Notes under the pieces: generated by a model
The model's database searches: none
Seen by the model: the letters and a program-made list of their open reading frames with translations, nothing else
What the model was told of the DNA's origin: nothing
Made by a program: the position numbers and the translations under genes
Part shown: positions 36,438 to 43,528 of the stretch, piece after piece
Layout of the letters: each line of letters opens with the position of its first letter
Position numbering within the stretch: position 1 is the stretch's first letter
Assembly (NCBI GenBank): GCA_023386635.1
Contig: JAEWJH010000095.1
Span: forward strand, 1 to 43,528
DNA: 43,528 nt
Source: Pseudomonadota bacterium
GTDB lineage: Bacteria; Pseudomonadota; Alphaproteobacteria; Rhizobiales; Xanthobacteraceae
Direction: 5' to 3'

Positions 36438-37223
36438 TCAGGCGGCCTTGGCGTTGAGTTGCGCGAGCAGGCCGCGCTTGGTGGCCATCAGCCGTTCGGC
36501 GATCTGCGCCTGACGGTTGACGAAGCGCGGCGTCGGCACCGGCACCGAGATCGCCACCGGATTGCCGAGCGGGTCGTGCATCGCGACGCCGACGGCGCTG
36601 ATGCCGAGGGTGTGCTCCTCGCGGTCGAACGCGACGCCGATCTTGCGGATGGTCGCGAGCTCGGCGAGCAGCGGCTCGATCCGCGTGATGGTCTTCGGCG
36701 TGCGCGCCGCATAGTCGCGGCCGATCAGCGCTTCCACCTGCTCATTGGTCAGCTTGGCGAGATAGGCCTTGCCGTTCGCCGTGCAGTGCAGCGGGAAGGT
36801 CTCGCCGACCGCGGCTTCGGTGCGCAGGCGCTGAGAACCCACCACCTGATCGATGAAGATCAACTGGTCCTTCTTCACCGTGGCGAGGTCGACGGTCTCC
36901 TGCAGTTCCTGCGACAGCCGCGTCAGGAACGGCCGCGCCTGATGCACGAAGTCGCTGCGCACCGAAGCGGCAAGCCGCAGGATCGCCGGGCCGAGACGCA
37001 CGCGGCCATTCGGCGTCGCGGCGATCAACAGCTTTTCGCCTTCCAGCGCCGCGACGATCCGCTGCACCGTAGAGCGGGCCAGCCCGACACGTTGCGCGAT
37101 CTGGCCGAGGCTGAGACCATTGGTCTCGTCTTCCAGCGCCCGCAGGATGCACGCGGCGCGCGCGATCACCTGCACCTGGCTGTTTTCGCTGACTTGGAGC
37201 TTGGCGTCCCGTGACGGCCGCAT
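36438..37223 (-). CDS. IclR-family transcriptional regulator
   Basis: This is a 261-residue regulator. The N-terminal winged HTH spans about residues 19-80 (LSLGQIAQRVGLARSTVQRIVAALE). The C-terminal ligand-binding domain has ETVDLATVKKDQLIFIDQV, LHCTANGKAYLA and GISAVGVAMHDPLGNPVAISV, typical of IclR regulators of aromatic and acid catabolism. The start at 37223 (MRPSRDAK) suits the family; the longer frame to 37403 runs into the divergent gene. It probably controls the operon downstream and the divergent amidohydrolase. I see no convincing palindromic operator in 37224-37356, which is unusually AT-rich. Confidence 0.9.
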   Translation of the reverse strand: MRPSRDAKLQVSENSQVQVIARAACILRALEDETNGLSLGQIAQRVGLARSTVQRIVAALEGEKLLIAATPNGRVRLGPAILRLAASVRSDFVHQARPFLTRLSQELQETVDLATVKKDQLIFIDQVVGSQRLRTEAAVGETFPLHCTANGKAYLAKLTNEQVEALIGRDYAARTPKTITRIEPLLAELATIRKIGVAFDREEHTLGISAVGVAMHDPLGNPVAISVPVPTPRFVNRQAQIAERLMATKRGLLAQLNAKAA

Positions 37224-37356
37224 CCTGTTTCCACCCTGTTTTATTATGTTTGTATTGTGGGACAGTTTAACCCATGGAATGGTACAGGCAAGAGGGCTAC
37301 AAATTAGGCTGCAACAGCGGCCGTGGCCGCGAGAACAAAAGACCGGAGGACGCCTG

Positions 37357-38307
37357 ATGGTTCGCAAGATCGCGCTCGAAGAACATTTCATCGACCCGGC
37401 CACGTTCGATTACTGGCGTCCGACGATGTCGGAGGTGCCGGCGCCGTTCGTGGAAAAGCTGATCGCGTCGCTGACGGATTTCGGCGAGCGGCGGTTGAAG
37501 ATGATGGACGAATGCGGGCTGGCGCATTGCGTGCTCGCGGCGTCGGGTCCCGGCGTGCAGGTCGAGCGCGACACCGCGACCGCGATCCGCAAGGCGCGCG
37601 AGTCCAACGATTTTCTCGGCAAGGAAGTGACGAAGCGGCCGGACCGTTATTCCGGTTTCGCGCATCTGCCGATGCAGGACGCGAAGGCCGCCGCCGACGA
37701 ACTTGAGCGCTGTATGCGCGACTACAAATTCCGCGGCGCGATGATCAACGGCCAGACTCATGGCCGCTATCTCGACGATCCGGCGCTCTATCCGTTCTGG
37801 GAGCGCGCCGAGTCGCTGGGCGCGGTGGTGTATCTGCATCCGGCCGATCCGGAATCCGCCTATCCGGCGCTCGCCGCCTACAAGTCGTTGCAGCGCGCCA
37901 CCTGGGGCTGGGGCGTCGAGACCGGCTCGCATGCGCTCCGGCTCGTTTTCAGCGGCCTGTTCGACCGCTTCCCGAAGGCGAAGTTCGCGCTCGGCCACAC
38001 CGGCGAGACCTTGCCGTTCCTGCTGTGGCGGTTCGACAGCCGCGCCAAGCTCTACAACGTCAAGCTCGGCCGCGAACCGTCGCAATACATCAAGGACAAT
38101 ATCTGGGTGACGATTTCCGGCATGTATTCCAAGGAGCCGCTCGATTGCGCGCTCGCCGCGCTCGGCCGCGACCGGGTGATGTTCTCCGCCGACTTCCCGT
38201 TCGAGGACGCGCGGGAGGCGTGCCACTTCATGGATACGGTGCCGCTCGACGAGGGCGTGCGCGCCGATGTGGCCTACAACAACGCGGCGAAGCTGTTGGG
38301 GGTGTGA
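37357..38307 (+). CDS. Amidohydrolase-superfamily decarboxylase, gamma-resorcylate-decarboxylase-like
   Basis: This is a 316-residue TIM-barrel enzyme. The N-terminus KIALEEHF carries the metal ligands E8 and H10 of the ACMSD/gamma-resorcylate decarboxylase group. YLHPADP gives a metal His, GHTGETLPFLLWR the active-site His, and FSADFPFE the catalytic Asp. RLKMMDECGL and SGLFDRFPKAKFALGH also match that family. A non-oxidative decarboxylation of a hydroxybenzoate-type acid is the best guess; a hydrolase role is possible. The ATG at 37357 has GGAGG six bases upstream. It is transcribed away from iclR. Confidence 0.85.
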   Translation: MVRKIALEEHFIDPATFDYWRPTMSEVPAPFVEKLIASLTDFGERRLKMMDECGLAHCVLAASGPGVQVERDTATAIRKARESNDFLGKEVTKRPDRYSGFAHLPMQDAKAAADELERCMRDYKFRGAMINGQTHGRYLDDPALYPFWERAESLGAVVYLHPADPESAYPALAAYKSLQRATWGWGVETGSHALRLVFSGLFDRFPKAKFALGHTGETLPFLLWRFDSRAKLYNVKLGREPSQYIKDNIWVTISGMYSKEPLDCALAALGRDRVMFSADFPFEDAREACHFMDTVPLDEGVRADVAYNNAAKLLGV

Positions 38308-38329
38308 AGGCGGATTAGCTCTCACCCCG

Positions 38330-38452
38330 CCTCATCCTGAGGAGCCGCGCCGGAGCGCAAGGCGCGAAGGCGGGCGTCTCGAAGGATGCGGCGGTCCCGA
38401 TCCCGCCTCATGGTTCGAGACGCCCGGCTTTGCCGGGCTCCTCACCATGAGG
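38330..38452. repeat. Intergenic palindromic repeat (CCTCATCCTGAGGAG type)
   Basis: This 123-bp element begins CCTCATCCTGAGGAGC and ends GCTCCTCACCATGAGG. GCGTCTCGAAGGATG and CATGGTTCGAGACGC form the inner arms and CGCCGGAGCGCAAGGCG type sequence the outer stem. The whole is an imperfect long inverted repeat. I recognise it as a repeat widely scattered in Bradyrhizobiaceae and relatives. It lies between convergent genes (amidohydrolase and hydroxyacid dehydrogenase). Confidence 0.75.
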
Positions 38453-38461
38453 CTTGTAGGA

Positions 38462-39421
38462 TTAAGAAATCACCCGCACCGGCTTGCCGTCGATGAACGC
38501 GCGAATATCCTCGACGATGTCGCGGAAATAGATGCGGTAGTTCTGCTCGCTGACGTAGCCGAGATGTGGCGTCAGCACGACATTGTCGAGCGTGCGGAAT
38601 GGATGATCGACCGGCAGCGGCTCGACATCGAACACGTCTAGGCCGGCACCGGCGACTTTCTTCGCGCGTAACGCCTCGAGCAATGCGGCTTCGTCCACCA
38701 GCGGTCCGCGCGCGGTGTTGATCAGACAGGCGTCGCGCTTCATCCGGCCGAGATCGGCGGCGCCGACGATGCCGCGCGAGCGCGCCGACAGCGCGTAATG
38801 GAGGGTGACGATGTCGGCTTCGCTGAAAAGCTGTTCCTTTGTGGCGTAGCGAACTCCGGCCTTCTCCGCGTCTTCCGGGGTCAGGTTCTGGCTCCAGGCG
38901 ATCACCTTCATGCCGAACGCCTGCGCCACGGCGGCGACGCGATGGCCGAGCTTGCCGAAGCCGACCACGCCGAGCGTCAGTCCCTCGAGATCGCGGCCGA
39001 GCGTCACCTGCCACGGCTCGCCCGCTTTCATCCGCTGGTTCTCGAAGCCGATGCGGCGCGTCAGTTCCAGCATCAGTCCGAAGGTGATGCCGACGGTCGG
39101 CGCCCCCACCGTGCCGGTGCCGCAGACGGTGATGCCGTGCTCGGCGGCGGCCTTCAGATCGAACGAGTTGTTCTTGGCGCCGGTGGTGATCAACAGCTTC
39201 AGCTTCGGCAGCGCGGCGATGGTCGCGCGCGGGAAGGGCGTGCGCTCGCGCATGCCGACGACGATCTCGAAATCCTGCAACGCGTCGGTTGCCGCCTGCC
39301 GGCTGGCGAACGGTTGCGTGAACACCTTGATGTCGACGTCGGAGAGCGCGCTCCAGTCGGCGAGCCGAAGGGCCACGTTCTGATAGTCGTCGAGGATTGC
39401 CGCGCGGAGCCTGGTCGCCAT
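38462..39421 (-). CDS. D-2-hydroxyacid dehydrogenase
   Basis: This is a 319-residue NAD-dependent enzyme of the D-isomer-specific family. The nucleotide motif is VVGFGKLGHRVAA. The catalytic residues are Arg in NTARGPLVDE, Glu in DVFDVEPLP and His in LTPHLGY. It converts a 2-oxo acid to the D-2-hydroxy acid or the reverse. Its place beside the amidohydrolase, converging on it across a repeat, may be chance or may link it to the cluster. The ATG at 39421 has GGGGA upstream within the usual range. The 134 bases from here to the nrdA promoter hold no gene. Confidence 0.9.
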   Translation of the reverse strand: MATRLRAAILDDYQNVALRLADWSALSDVDIKVFTQPFASRQAATDALQDFEIVVGMRERTPFPRATIAALPKLKLLITTGAKNNSFDLKAAAEHGITVCGTGTVGAPTVGITFGLMLELTRRIGFENQRMKAGEPWQVTLGRDLEGLTLGVVGFGKLGHRVAAVAQAFGMKVIAWSQNLTPEDAEKAGVRYATKEQLFSEADIVTLHYALSARSRGIVGAADLGRMKRDACLINTARGPLVDEAALLEALRAKKVAGAGLDVFDVEPLPVDHPFRTLDNVVLTPHLGYVSEQNYRIYFRDIVEDIRAFIDGKPVRVIS

Positions 39422-39554
39422 GGGGATCGTCCGGTCTCAAGGGGGAGGGTGAGCGTGCGCATTTCTCGCACAGCGGCTGGCCTGCGCCTAAGCACAATCC
39501 CGCAGAGCTTTATGCGCTGGTCGGCATGCCCCGGTGTTTTTCCGAAAGACGGGC

Positions 39555-39584
39555 TTGACGAATCCGCCGCGTGACCCGCTATAT
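39555..39584 (+). promoter_or_regulatory. Sigma70-type promoter of nrdAB
   Basis: TTGACG at 39555 and CTATAT at 39579 are separated by 18 bases, a good match to the alphaproteobacterial housekeeping promoter. Transcription would start near 39591, just before the riboswitch. The -10 lies inside the first NrdR-like box. Confidence 0.65.
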
Positions 39585-39622
39585 ATAGCAGATCACGGTT
39601 CTTCCCGGTCTAGTAATAGTTT
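39576..39622. promoter_or_regulatory. Tandem NrdR-box-like operators
   Basis: Box 1 has the core CTATATATAG (39579-39588), which fits the NrdR consensus core CWATATATWG exactly. Box 2 has CTAGTAATAG (39610-39619), matching seven of ten positions of box 1. They are exactly 31 bases apart, the three-turn spacing typical of NrdR box pairs upstream of ribonucleotide reductase operons. Box 1 covers the -10 element; box 2 lies in the loop of the first riboswitch hairpin. NrdR would repress when dATP is plentiful. Confidence 0.7.
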
Positions 39623-39800
39623 TGGCCGGGAAGCTAAGAGGGAATCCGGTACGCCCGCCAGCCAGAAATGGCGCAGGGCCAGTCCGGAGCTGCCCCCGCA
39701 ACTGTAAGCGGAGAGCGGCTGTCATCAGTGTCACTGGTGCGTCAATGCATCGGGAAGACCGACAGCCGCTGCGACCCGCGAGCCAGGAGACCTGCCGTGA
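39600..39800 (+). promoter_or_regulatory. Adenosylcobalamin (B12) riboswitch
   Basis: The conserved landmarks occur in order: an 8-bp hairpin CTTCCCGG/CCGGGAAG (39601-39633), AGGGAATCCGGT, TCCGGAGCTGCCCCCGCAACTGTAA (the B12 core, 39694-39710 region), AAGACCGACAGCCGC, and the closing B12 box AGCCAGGAGACCTGCC (39781-39796). Binding of adenosylcobalamin should shut off nrdAB. This fits a B12-independent class I reductase being switched off when a class II, B12-dependent enzyme can work. Confidence 0.93.
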
Positions 39801-39911
39801 TCGATGAACGTCCTCGGGCGGGGTGCCTCGCGGGTCGCTTGCAGCCGGACGTGCGTCCGGATCGCTCGCAAGTGTCCGATCGGCCTCAGCCCTCACATCA
39901 CGGGGTTGCTG

Positions 39912-41858
39912 ATGTCTCTGTCCTACGACTTCGATCACCAGGGTGACCTGGTCTCCACCAAATCTGTTCCGAACGCTCCTGCGTCGCCGAAAGTACCGCC
40001 GCCCGAATTGCGGCTGGTGGCCGAGCGCCATCCCGCGCCGCTGCCGGGCCCGCTCGGCGGGCAGCCGAAGCCGTCCGACCTGACGCTCGATCGCTCGCGC
40101 GACAGCCTGCTGACCGCGTTCGGCAAGATAACGCTGACCGACCGCTACCTGCTGGACGGCGAAAGCTTCCAGGACATGTTCGCGCGCGTCTCCTGCGCCT
40201 TTGCCGACGACGTCGCGCATGCGCAGCGGCTGTACGACGCCATGTCGCGGCTCTGGTTCATGCCGGCGACGCCGGTCCTCTCGAATGGCGGCACGACGCG
40301 CGGCCTGCCGATCTCCTGCTTCCTCAATTCGGTGTCGGATTCGCTCGACGGCATCGTCGGCACTTGGAACGAGAACGTCTGGCTGGCGTCGAACGGCGGC
40401 GGCATCGGCACCTATTGGGGCCGCGTGCGTTCGCTCGGCGAGAAGGTGAAAGGCGGCGTCACGTCGGGCATCATCCCGTTCATTCATGTGATGGATGGGC
40501 TGACGCTGGCGATCAGCCAGGGCTCGCTGCGGCGCGGCTCGGCGGCGGTCTATCTCGATATCCATCATCCGGAAATCGAGGAATTCCTCGAAATCCGCAA
40601 GGCGTCGGGCGACTTCAACCGCAAGAGCCTCAACCTGCATCACGGCATCAACGTCACCGACGAATTCATGGAAGCGGTCGGAGCGGGGAGGAGTTTCCCG
40701 CTGCGCAGCCCGAAAAGCGGCGAGGTGGTGCGCGAGGTCGATGCGCGGCAGCTCTGGCAGCGCATCCTCGAAACCCGGCTGCAGACCGGCGAGCCGTATC
40801 TGTTGTTCATCGACACGGTGAACCGCGCGCTGCCGAAGCATCAGCGCGAACTGGGGCTGAAGGTCACGACGTCGAACCTGTGCAGCGAGATCACGCTGCC
40901 GACCGGCCTCGATCACCGCGACGAGGAGCGCACGGCGGTCTGCTGCCTGTCGTCGCTCAATCTGGAGACCTGGGACCAGTGGAAGGACAAGGCGGGCTTT
41001 ATCGAGGACGTGATGCGCTTCCTCGACAATGTCCTGACGCATTTCATCACCGTCGCGCCGGACGGTATGAAGCGGGCGAAATATGCCGCTCTGCGCGAGC
41101 GTTCCGTCGGGCTCGGCGTGATGGGTTTCCACTCCTTCCTGCAGGCGAAGGGCATCCCGTTCGAAAGCGCGATGGCCAAGTCGTTCAACCTGACCATGTT
41201 CCGCAAGATCCGCCGCGACGCCGACGCGGCCTCTGTGGAGCTGGCGCATGAGCGCGGGCCGTGCCCGGATGCGCTGGAGCGCAACATCATGGCGCGGTTC
41301 AGCCACAAGATCGCGATCGCGCCGACGGCCTCGATCAGCATCATCTGCGGCGGCACCAGCGCCTGCGTCGAGCCGATCCCGGCCAACATCTACACGCACA
41401 AGACACTGTCCGGCGCGATCTCGGTGCGCAATCCGCATCTCGCGCGGCTGCTCGCCGCCAAGGGCATGGACACGCCGGACGTCTGGCAATCGATCATCGA
41501 GCATGAAGGCTCGGTGGCGCATCTCGATGCCCTGACCGAGCACGAGCGCATGACTTACCGCACCGCGTTCGAGATCGATCAGCGCTGGGTGGTCGAACTG
41601 GCGGCGGACCGCTCGCCGTTCATCTGCCAGAGCCAGTCGATCAATCTCTACATCCCCGCCGACGTCGAGAAGTGGGACCTGCACATGCTGCACTGGAGCG
41701 CGTGGAAGCGCGGGGTCAAGAGCCTCTATTACTGCCGCTCCAAGTCGATCTCCCGCGCCGGCTTCGCCGGCCAGCTGGAGAAAGCCGACAAGACCGAGAG
41801 CGCGCTCGCTGCGCCGCCGGCCCGCACCGACTACGAGGAGTGCCTCGCATGTCAGTAA
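39912..41858 (+). CDS. nrdA: Class I ribonucleoside-diphosphate reductase, alpha subunit
   Basis: This is a 648-residue catalytic subunit that reduces NDPs to dNDPs. Active-site residues are C136 (GLPISCFLNS), N322/C324/E326 (NLCSEI), the radical-transfer pair Y606/Y607 (KSLYYCRS) and the C-terminal shuttle pair C644/C647 (CLACQ). The N-terminus (about 60 residues) is a Pro-rich stretch with no ATP-cone, so dATP feedback by the usual overall activity site is absent. The start MSLSYDF at 39912 lies after the riboswitch; an upstream in-frame ATG at 39804 lies at the riboswitch end and is not used. The stop overlaps nrdB by ten bases. Confidence 0.95.
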   Translation: MSLSYDFDHQGDLVSTKSVPNAPASPKVPPPELRLVAERHPAPLPGPLGGQPKPSDLTLDRSRDSLLTAFGKITLTDRYLLDGESFQDMFARVSCAFADDVAHAQRLYDAMSRLWFMPATPVLSNGGTTRGLPISCFLNSVSDSLDGIVGTWNENVWLASNGGGIGTYWGRVRSLGEKVKGGVTSGIIPFIHVMDGLTLAISQGSLRRGSAAVYLDIHHPEIEEFLEIRKASGDFNRKSLNLHHGINVTDEFMEAVGAGRSFPLRSPKSGEVVREVDARQLWQRILETRLQTGEPYLLFIDTVNRALPKHQRELGLKVTTSNLCSEITLPTGLDHRDEERTAVCCLSSLNLETWDQWKDKAGFIEDVMRFLDNVLTHFITVAPDGMKRAKYAALRERSVGLGVMGFHSFLQAKGIPFESAMAKSFNLTMFRKIRRDADAASVELAHERGPCPDALERNIMARFSHKIAIAPTASISIICGGTSACVEPIPANIYTHKTLSGAISVRNPHLARLLAAKGMDTPDVWQSIIEHEGSVAHLDALTEHERMTYRTAFEIDQRWVVELAADRSPFICQSQSINLYIPADVEKWDLHMLHWSAWKRGVKSLYYCRSKSISRAGFAGQLEKADKTESALAAPPARTDYEECLACQ

Positions 41859-42979
41859 CGGATTTGGGGCGCTTGGATTTAGGATCGGTCGATCCGCGCA
41901 CGCTGATCGGCAAGGGCCAGGTCGGCCTCCTCGATGCGACCGGCACCTATGATGTCGATCGTTATGCGTGGGCCTACGAATTCTGGAAGCGCCAGCAGCA
42001 GACGCACTGGATGGGCGAGGAGGTTCCGCTCGGCGGCGACCTTAAGGACTGGGCATCCGACCGGGTGACGGAGAACGAGCGGGCGCTGCTGACGCAGATC
42101 TTCCGCTTCTTCACGCAATCGGACATCGAGGTCGGCGACAACTATCTCAAGCGCTATATCCCGATCTTCCAGCCGCTCACCGTGCAGATGATGATGGCCG
42201 CCTTCACCAATATGGAGACGGTGCACATCGACGCCTATGCGCTGCTCTTGAAGACCCTCGGCATGCCGAAGACCGAGTTCGAGGCGTTCCGCGACTATTC
42301 GCAGATGCGTGCCAAGGCGGACTATATGCACCAGTTCGGCGTCGGCACGGTGTCGGATGTGGCGCGCACGCTGGCGATGTTCGGCGCCTTCACCGAGGGC
42401 ATGTCGTTGTTCGCCAGCTTCGCGATGCTGCTCAACTTCCCGCGCCATAACAAAATGAACGGCATGGGCCAGATCGTCAGCTGGTCGGTGCGCGACGAGA
42501 GCCTGCATTGCGAAGGCGTCATCAGGCTGTTCCACGAATGGCATCGCGAGACCGGCGCCGTCACCAGCGGCGTGCGTGATGACATCATCGATGTCGCGAG
42601 GACGATGGTGACGCTGGAGGAGAACTTCGTCGATCTCGCCTTCGGCCTCGGCAAGATCGAGGGCATGACGGCGGGGGAGATCCACGCTTACGTCCGCTAC
42701 GTCGCGGACTGGCGGCTGACGCAACTCCGGCTCACCCCGGTGTTCGGCTATTTCGAGACCGCCGAGGGCGGCTACCGGCAGATCAAGCCGCATCCGCTGC
42801 CGTGGCTGGTCGAAATCCTCAACGGCGTCGAGCACGCCAATTTCTTCGAGCAGCGGGCGACCGAATATTCAAAGGCCGCGAGCCGGGGCAGTTGGGATGG
42901 CGAGGGCGGCGTCTGGGCCGAATTCGGCCGCAGGCAGGCGGGCGGTACGGAGGGCATTCAGCGCGAGGCGGGCGGGTAG
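41849..42979 (+). CDS. nrdB: Class I ribonucleoside-diphosphate reductase, beta subunit
   Basis: This is a 376-residue radical-carrying subunit. Diiron ligands can be aligned with E. coli NrdB: D92, E123 and H126 (METVHIDAY), with the tyrosyl-radical Tyr at 130 (the same spacing as E115, H118, Y122), then Glu in FTEGMSLFASF and the pair in RDESLHCEG. It is therefore a standard Tyr-radical, iron- or manganese-dependent class I enzyme. The ATG at 41849 is inside the end of nrdA, so the subunits are coupled. The last 30 residues after GGVWAEF are not conserved in kind, and the 3' end overlaps the opposite small gene by 22 bases. Confidence 0.95.
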   Translation: MSVTDLGRLDLGSVDPRTLIGKGQVGLLDATGTYDVDRYAWAYEFWKRQQQTHWMGEEVPLGGDLKDWASDRVTENERALLTQIFRFFTQSDIEVGDNYLKRYIPIFQPLTVQMMMAAFTNMETVHIDAYALLLKTLGMPKTEFEAFRDYSQMRAKADYMHQFGVGTVSDVARTLAMFGAFTEGMSLFASFAMLLNFPRHNKMNGMGQIVSWSVRDESLHCEGVIRLFHEWHRETGAVTSGVRDDIIDVARTMVTLEENFVDLAFGLGKIEGMTAGEIHAYVRYVADWRLTQLRLTPVFGYFETAEGGYRQIKPHPLPWLVEILNGVEHANFFEQRATEYSKAASRGSWDGEGGVWAEFGRRQAGGTEGIQREAGG

Positions 42980-43191
42980 CTGCCGCGGGAGCGGCATTTG
43001 GGGCCGGGGCCGCGCATATAGTGCTTCTCGGGCCGGTAGGGGTCGACCACGCGGATCAGCAGGCGGCCGATCTGGCCGGCGGCGCGCGCCAGCGGGCGCG
43101 GCAGATGAATGAAAAAGCTCACGGCCAGTCTCGCTGCGGTCATCGCAACACCCACAACACTGATGCGCTCGGTGGCCGGCATGGACATCAT
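42958..43191 (-). CDS. Small basic protein, probably membrane-associated, of unknown function
   Basis: This is a 77-residue ORF with one amphipathic or hydrophobic stretch (ISVVGVAMTAARLAVSFFIH) followed by RLLIRVVDPYRPEKHYMRGPGPKC and an Arg/Ser/Pro end. Codon use is like coding sequence and the central DPYRPEKHYMRGPGPKC looks conserved rather than random, but I cannot name a family. Several ATG codons cluster at 43191-43182 with poor ribosome sites, so the start is uncertain. It converges on and overlaps nrdB by 22 bases. The stretch 43192-43388 holds two small hairpins and no gene. Confidence 0.5.
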   Translation of the reverse strand: MMSMPATERISVVGVAMTAARLAVSFFIHLPRPLARAAGQIGRLLIRVVDPYRPEKHYMRGPGPKCRSRGSYPPASR

Positions 43192-43388
43192 CCCATGCCG
43201 TCACCCTACCTTGGTCGCACCGGACGCGGCCGAGGTTCATGGCGTCAACCCTAACGGTGCAGGTCTTAACGTCCGGTCGCCGGCGCGACCGCGGCCGTGT
43301 GTTTTGACACACAGGCTTTCCATTTGGTGTTCGACTGTGGCCGAAAAGCCGCTTTGGCGCCCAGGAGCGTTCTCCGCTCCCGCAAGCG

Positions 43389-43528
43389 TCAAAAAGTTTG
43401 TCTGTTCGTTCGCGACGAGAGCAATTCCCGGATGCGGGCGGTCATCACCTCCACGGAGAACGGTTTCGTCATGACATGCATGTCGGGTTCCAGTTGCCCG
43501 CTGCCGACGACCGCATTCTCCGCATAAC
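43389..43528 (-). CDS. C-terminus of a hybrid sensor histidine kinase (partial)
   Basis: The minus-strand frame enters from the right edge and stops at TGA (43391-43389). The 45 visible residues, including YAENAVVGSGQLEPD and MHVMTKPFSVEVMTARIRELL, are the end of a receiver domain: the conserved Lys in TKPFS and the last helix. The GYAEN...LEPGM.V.TKPF pattern is typical of receivers attached to the C-terminus of hybrid kinases in Bradyrhizobium-like genomes. A short hairpin (GGAGCG/CGCTCC) follows the stop. The kinase part lies outside the window. Confidence 0.75.
   Translation of the reverse strand, partial: YAENAVVGSGQLEPDMHVMTKPFSVEVMTARIRELLSSRTNRQTF

Noticed and set aside
37224..37356. 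IclR operator between iclR and the amidohydrolase
   Set aside because: The region is AT-rich and contains short TGGG/CCCA and TGTA/TACA pairs, but they are not symmetric about one centre.
39579..41693. 704-residue minus-strand frame opposite nrdA
   Set aside because: It runs through nrdA and the B12 riboswitch and has no recognisable domain.

Overview
The window is high-GC chromosomal DNA from an alphaproteobacterium of the order Hyphomicrobiales (Rhizobiales), most like the Bradyrhizobium/Rhodopseudomonas/Pseudolabrys group. This rests on FixL with its haem and phosphoacceptor residues at the same numbers as in Bradyrhizobium (H200, R220, H291), a FixJ-FixK cascade, a ROSE-type thermometer before a small heat shock gene, an MmgR/suhB-type small RNA, CpdR, and palindromic intergenic repeats of the kind common in that group. 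It reads as ordinary core and accessory chromosome: I see no prophage, insertion sequence, CRISPR array or integrase.

Layout. 1-6634: tail of a proline-rich protein, then gltBD (glutamate synthase) on the minus strand. 7112-9833: a DoxX-type membrane protein and two exported proteins sharing a PepSY-like N-terminal module. 9862-12353: a small heat shock gene with RpoH promoter and ROSE RNA, a divergent alpha/beta hydrolase, and hisN. 12596-14383: MmgR-like sRNA, N-formylglutamate amidohydrolase, cpdR and tRNA-Val. 14536-22374: an oxygen-response block with a universal stress protein and a two-domain kinase behind a FixK box, fixLJ divergent from fixK (FixJ box between them), a second universal stress protein, a DUF6455-like protein, a cytochrome c, a CxxC protein, and a 40-residue membrane peptide placed behind a second FixK box. 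22516-27756: a five-gene surface-polysaccharide operon with overlapping ends. 27853-28465: two small basic or charged proteins with the same C-terminal motif.

28552-39421 is a catabolic cluster. On the minus strand, an IclR regulator is followed by a cyclase-family hydrolase, a cupin, a short-chain dehydrogenase, a 3-hydroxyacyl-CoA dehydrogenase and a complete branched-chain-type ABC transporter (binding protein, LivG, LivF, LivH, LivM). Divergent from the regulator is a gamma-resorcylate-decarboxylase-like amidohydrolase, and next to it a D-2-hydroxyacid dehydrogenase. This is most likely uptake and breakdown of an aromatic or hydroxylated acid whose identity cannot be read from sequence. 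Two REP-like elements lie between genes of this operon.

39555-42979 is class I ribonucleotide reductase nrdAB. It has a sigma70-like promoter overlapped by a tandem pair of NrdR-box-like sites and a full adenosylcobalamin riboswitch in the leader, so it appears to be controlled by both deoxynucleotide state and B12. The window ends in a small conserved-looking protein and the C-terminal receiver of a hybrid histidine kinase. The most distinctive material is regulatory RNA and operator architecture (ROSE, MmgR, the FixJ/FixK boxes, and NrdR plus B12). The catabolic cluster and the paired small proteins are the best candidates for undescribed function.
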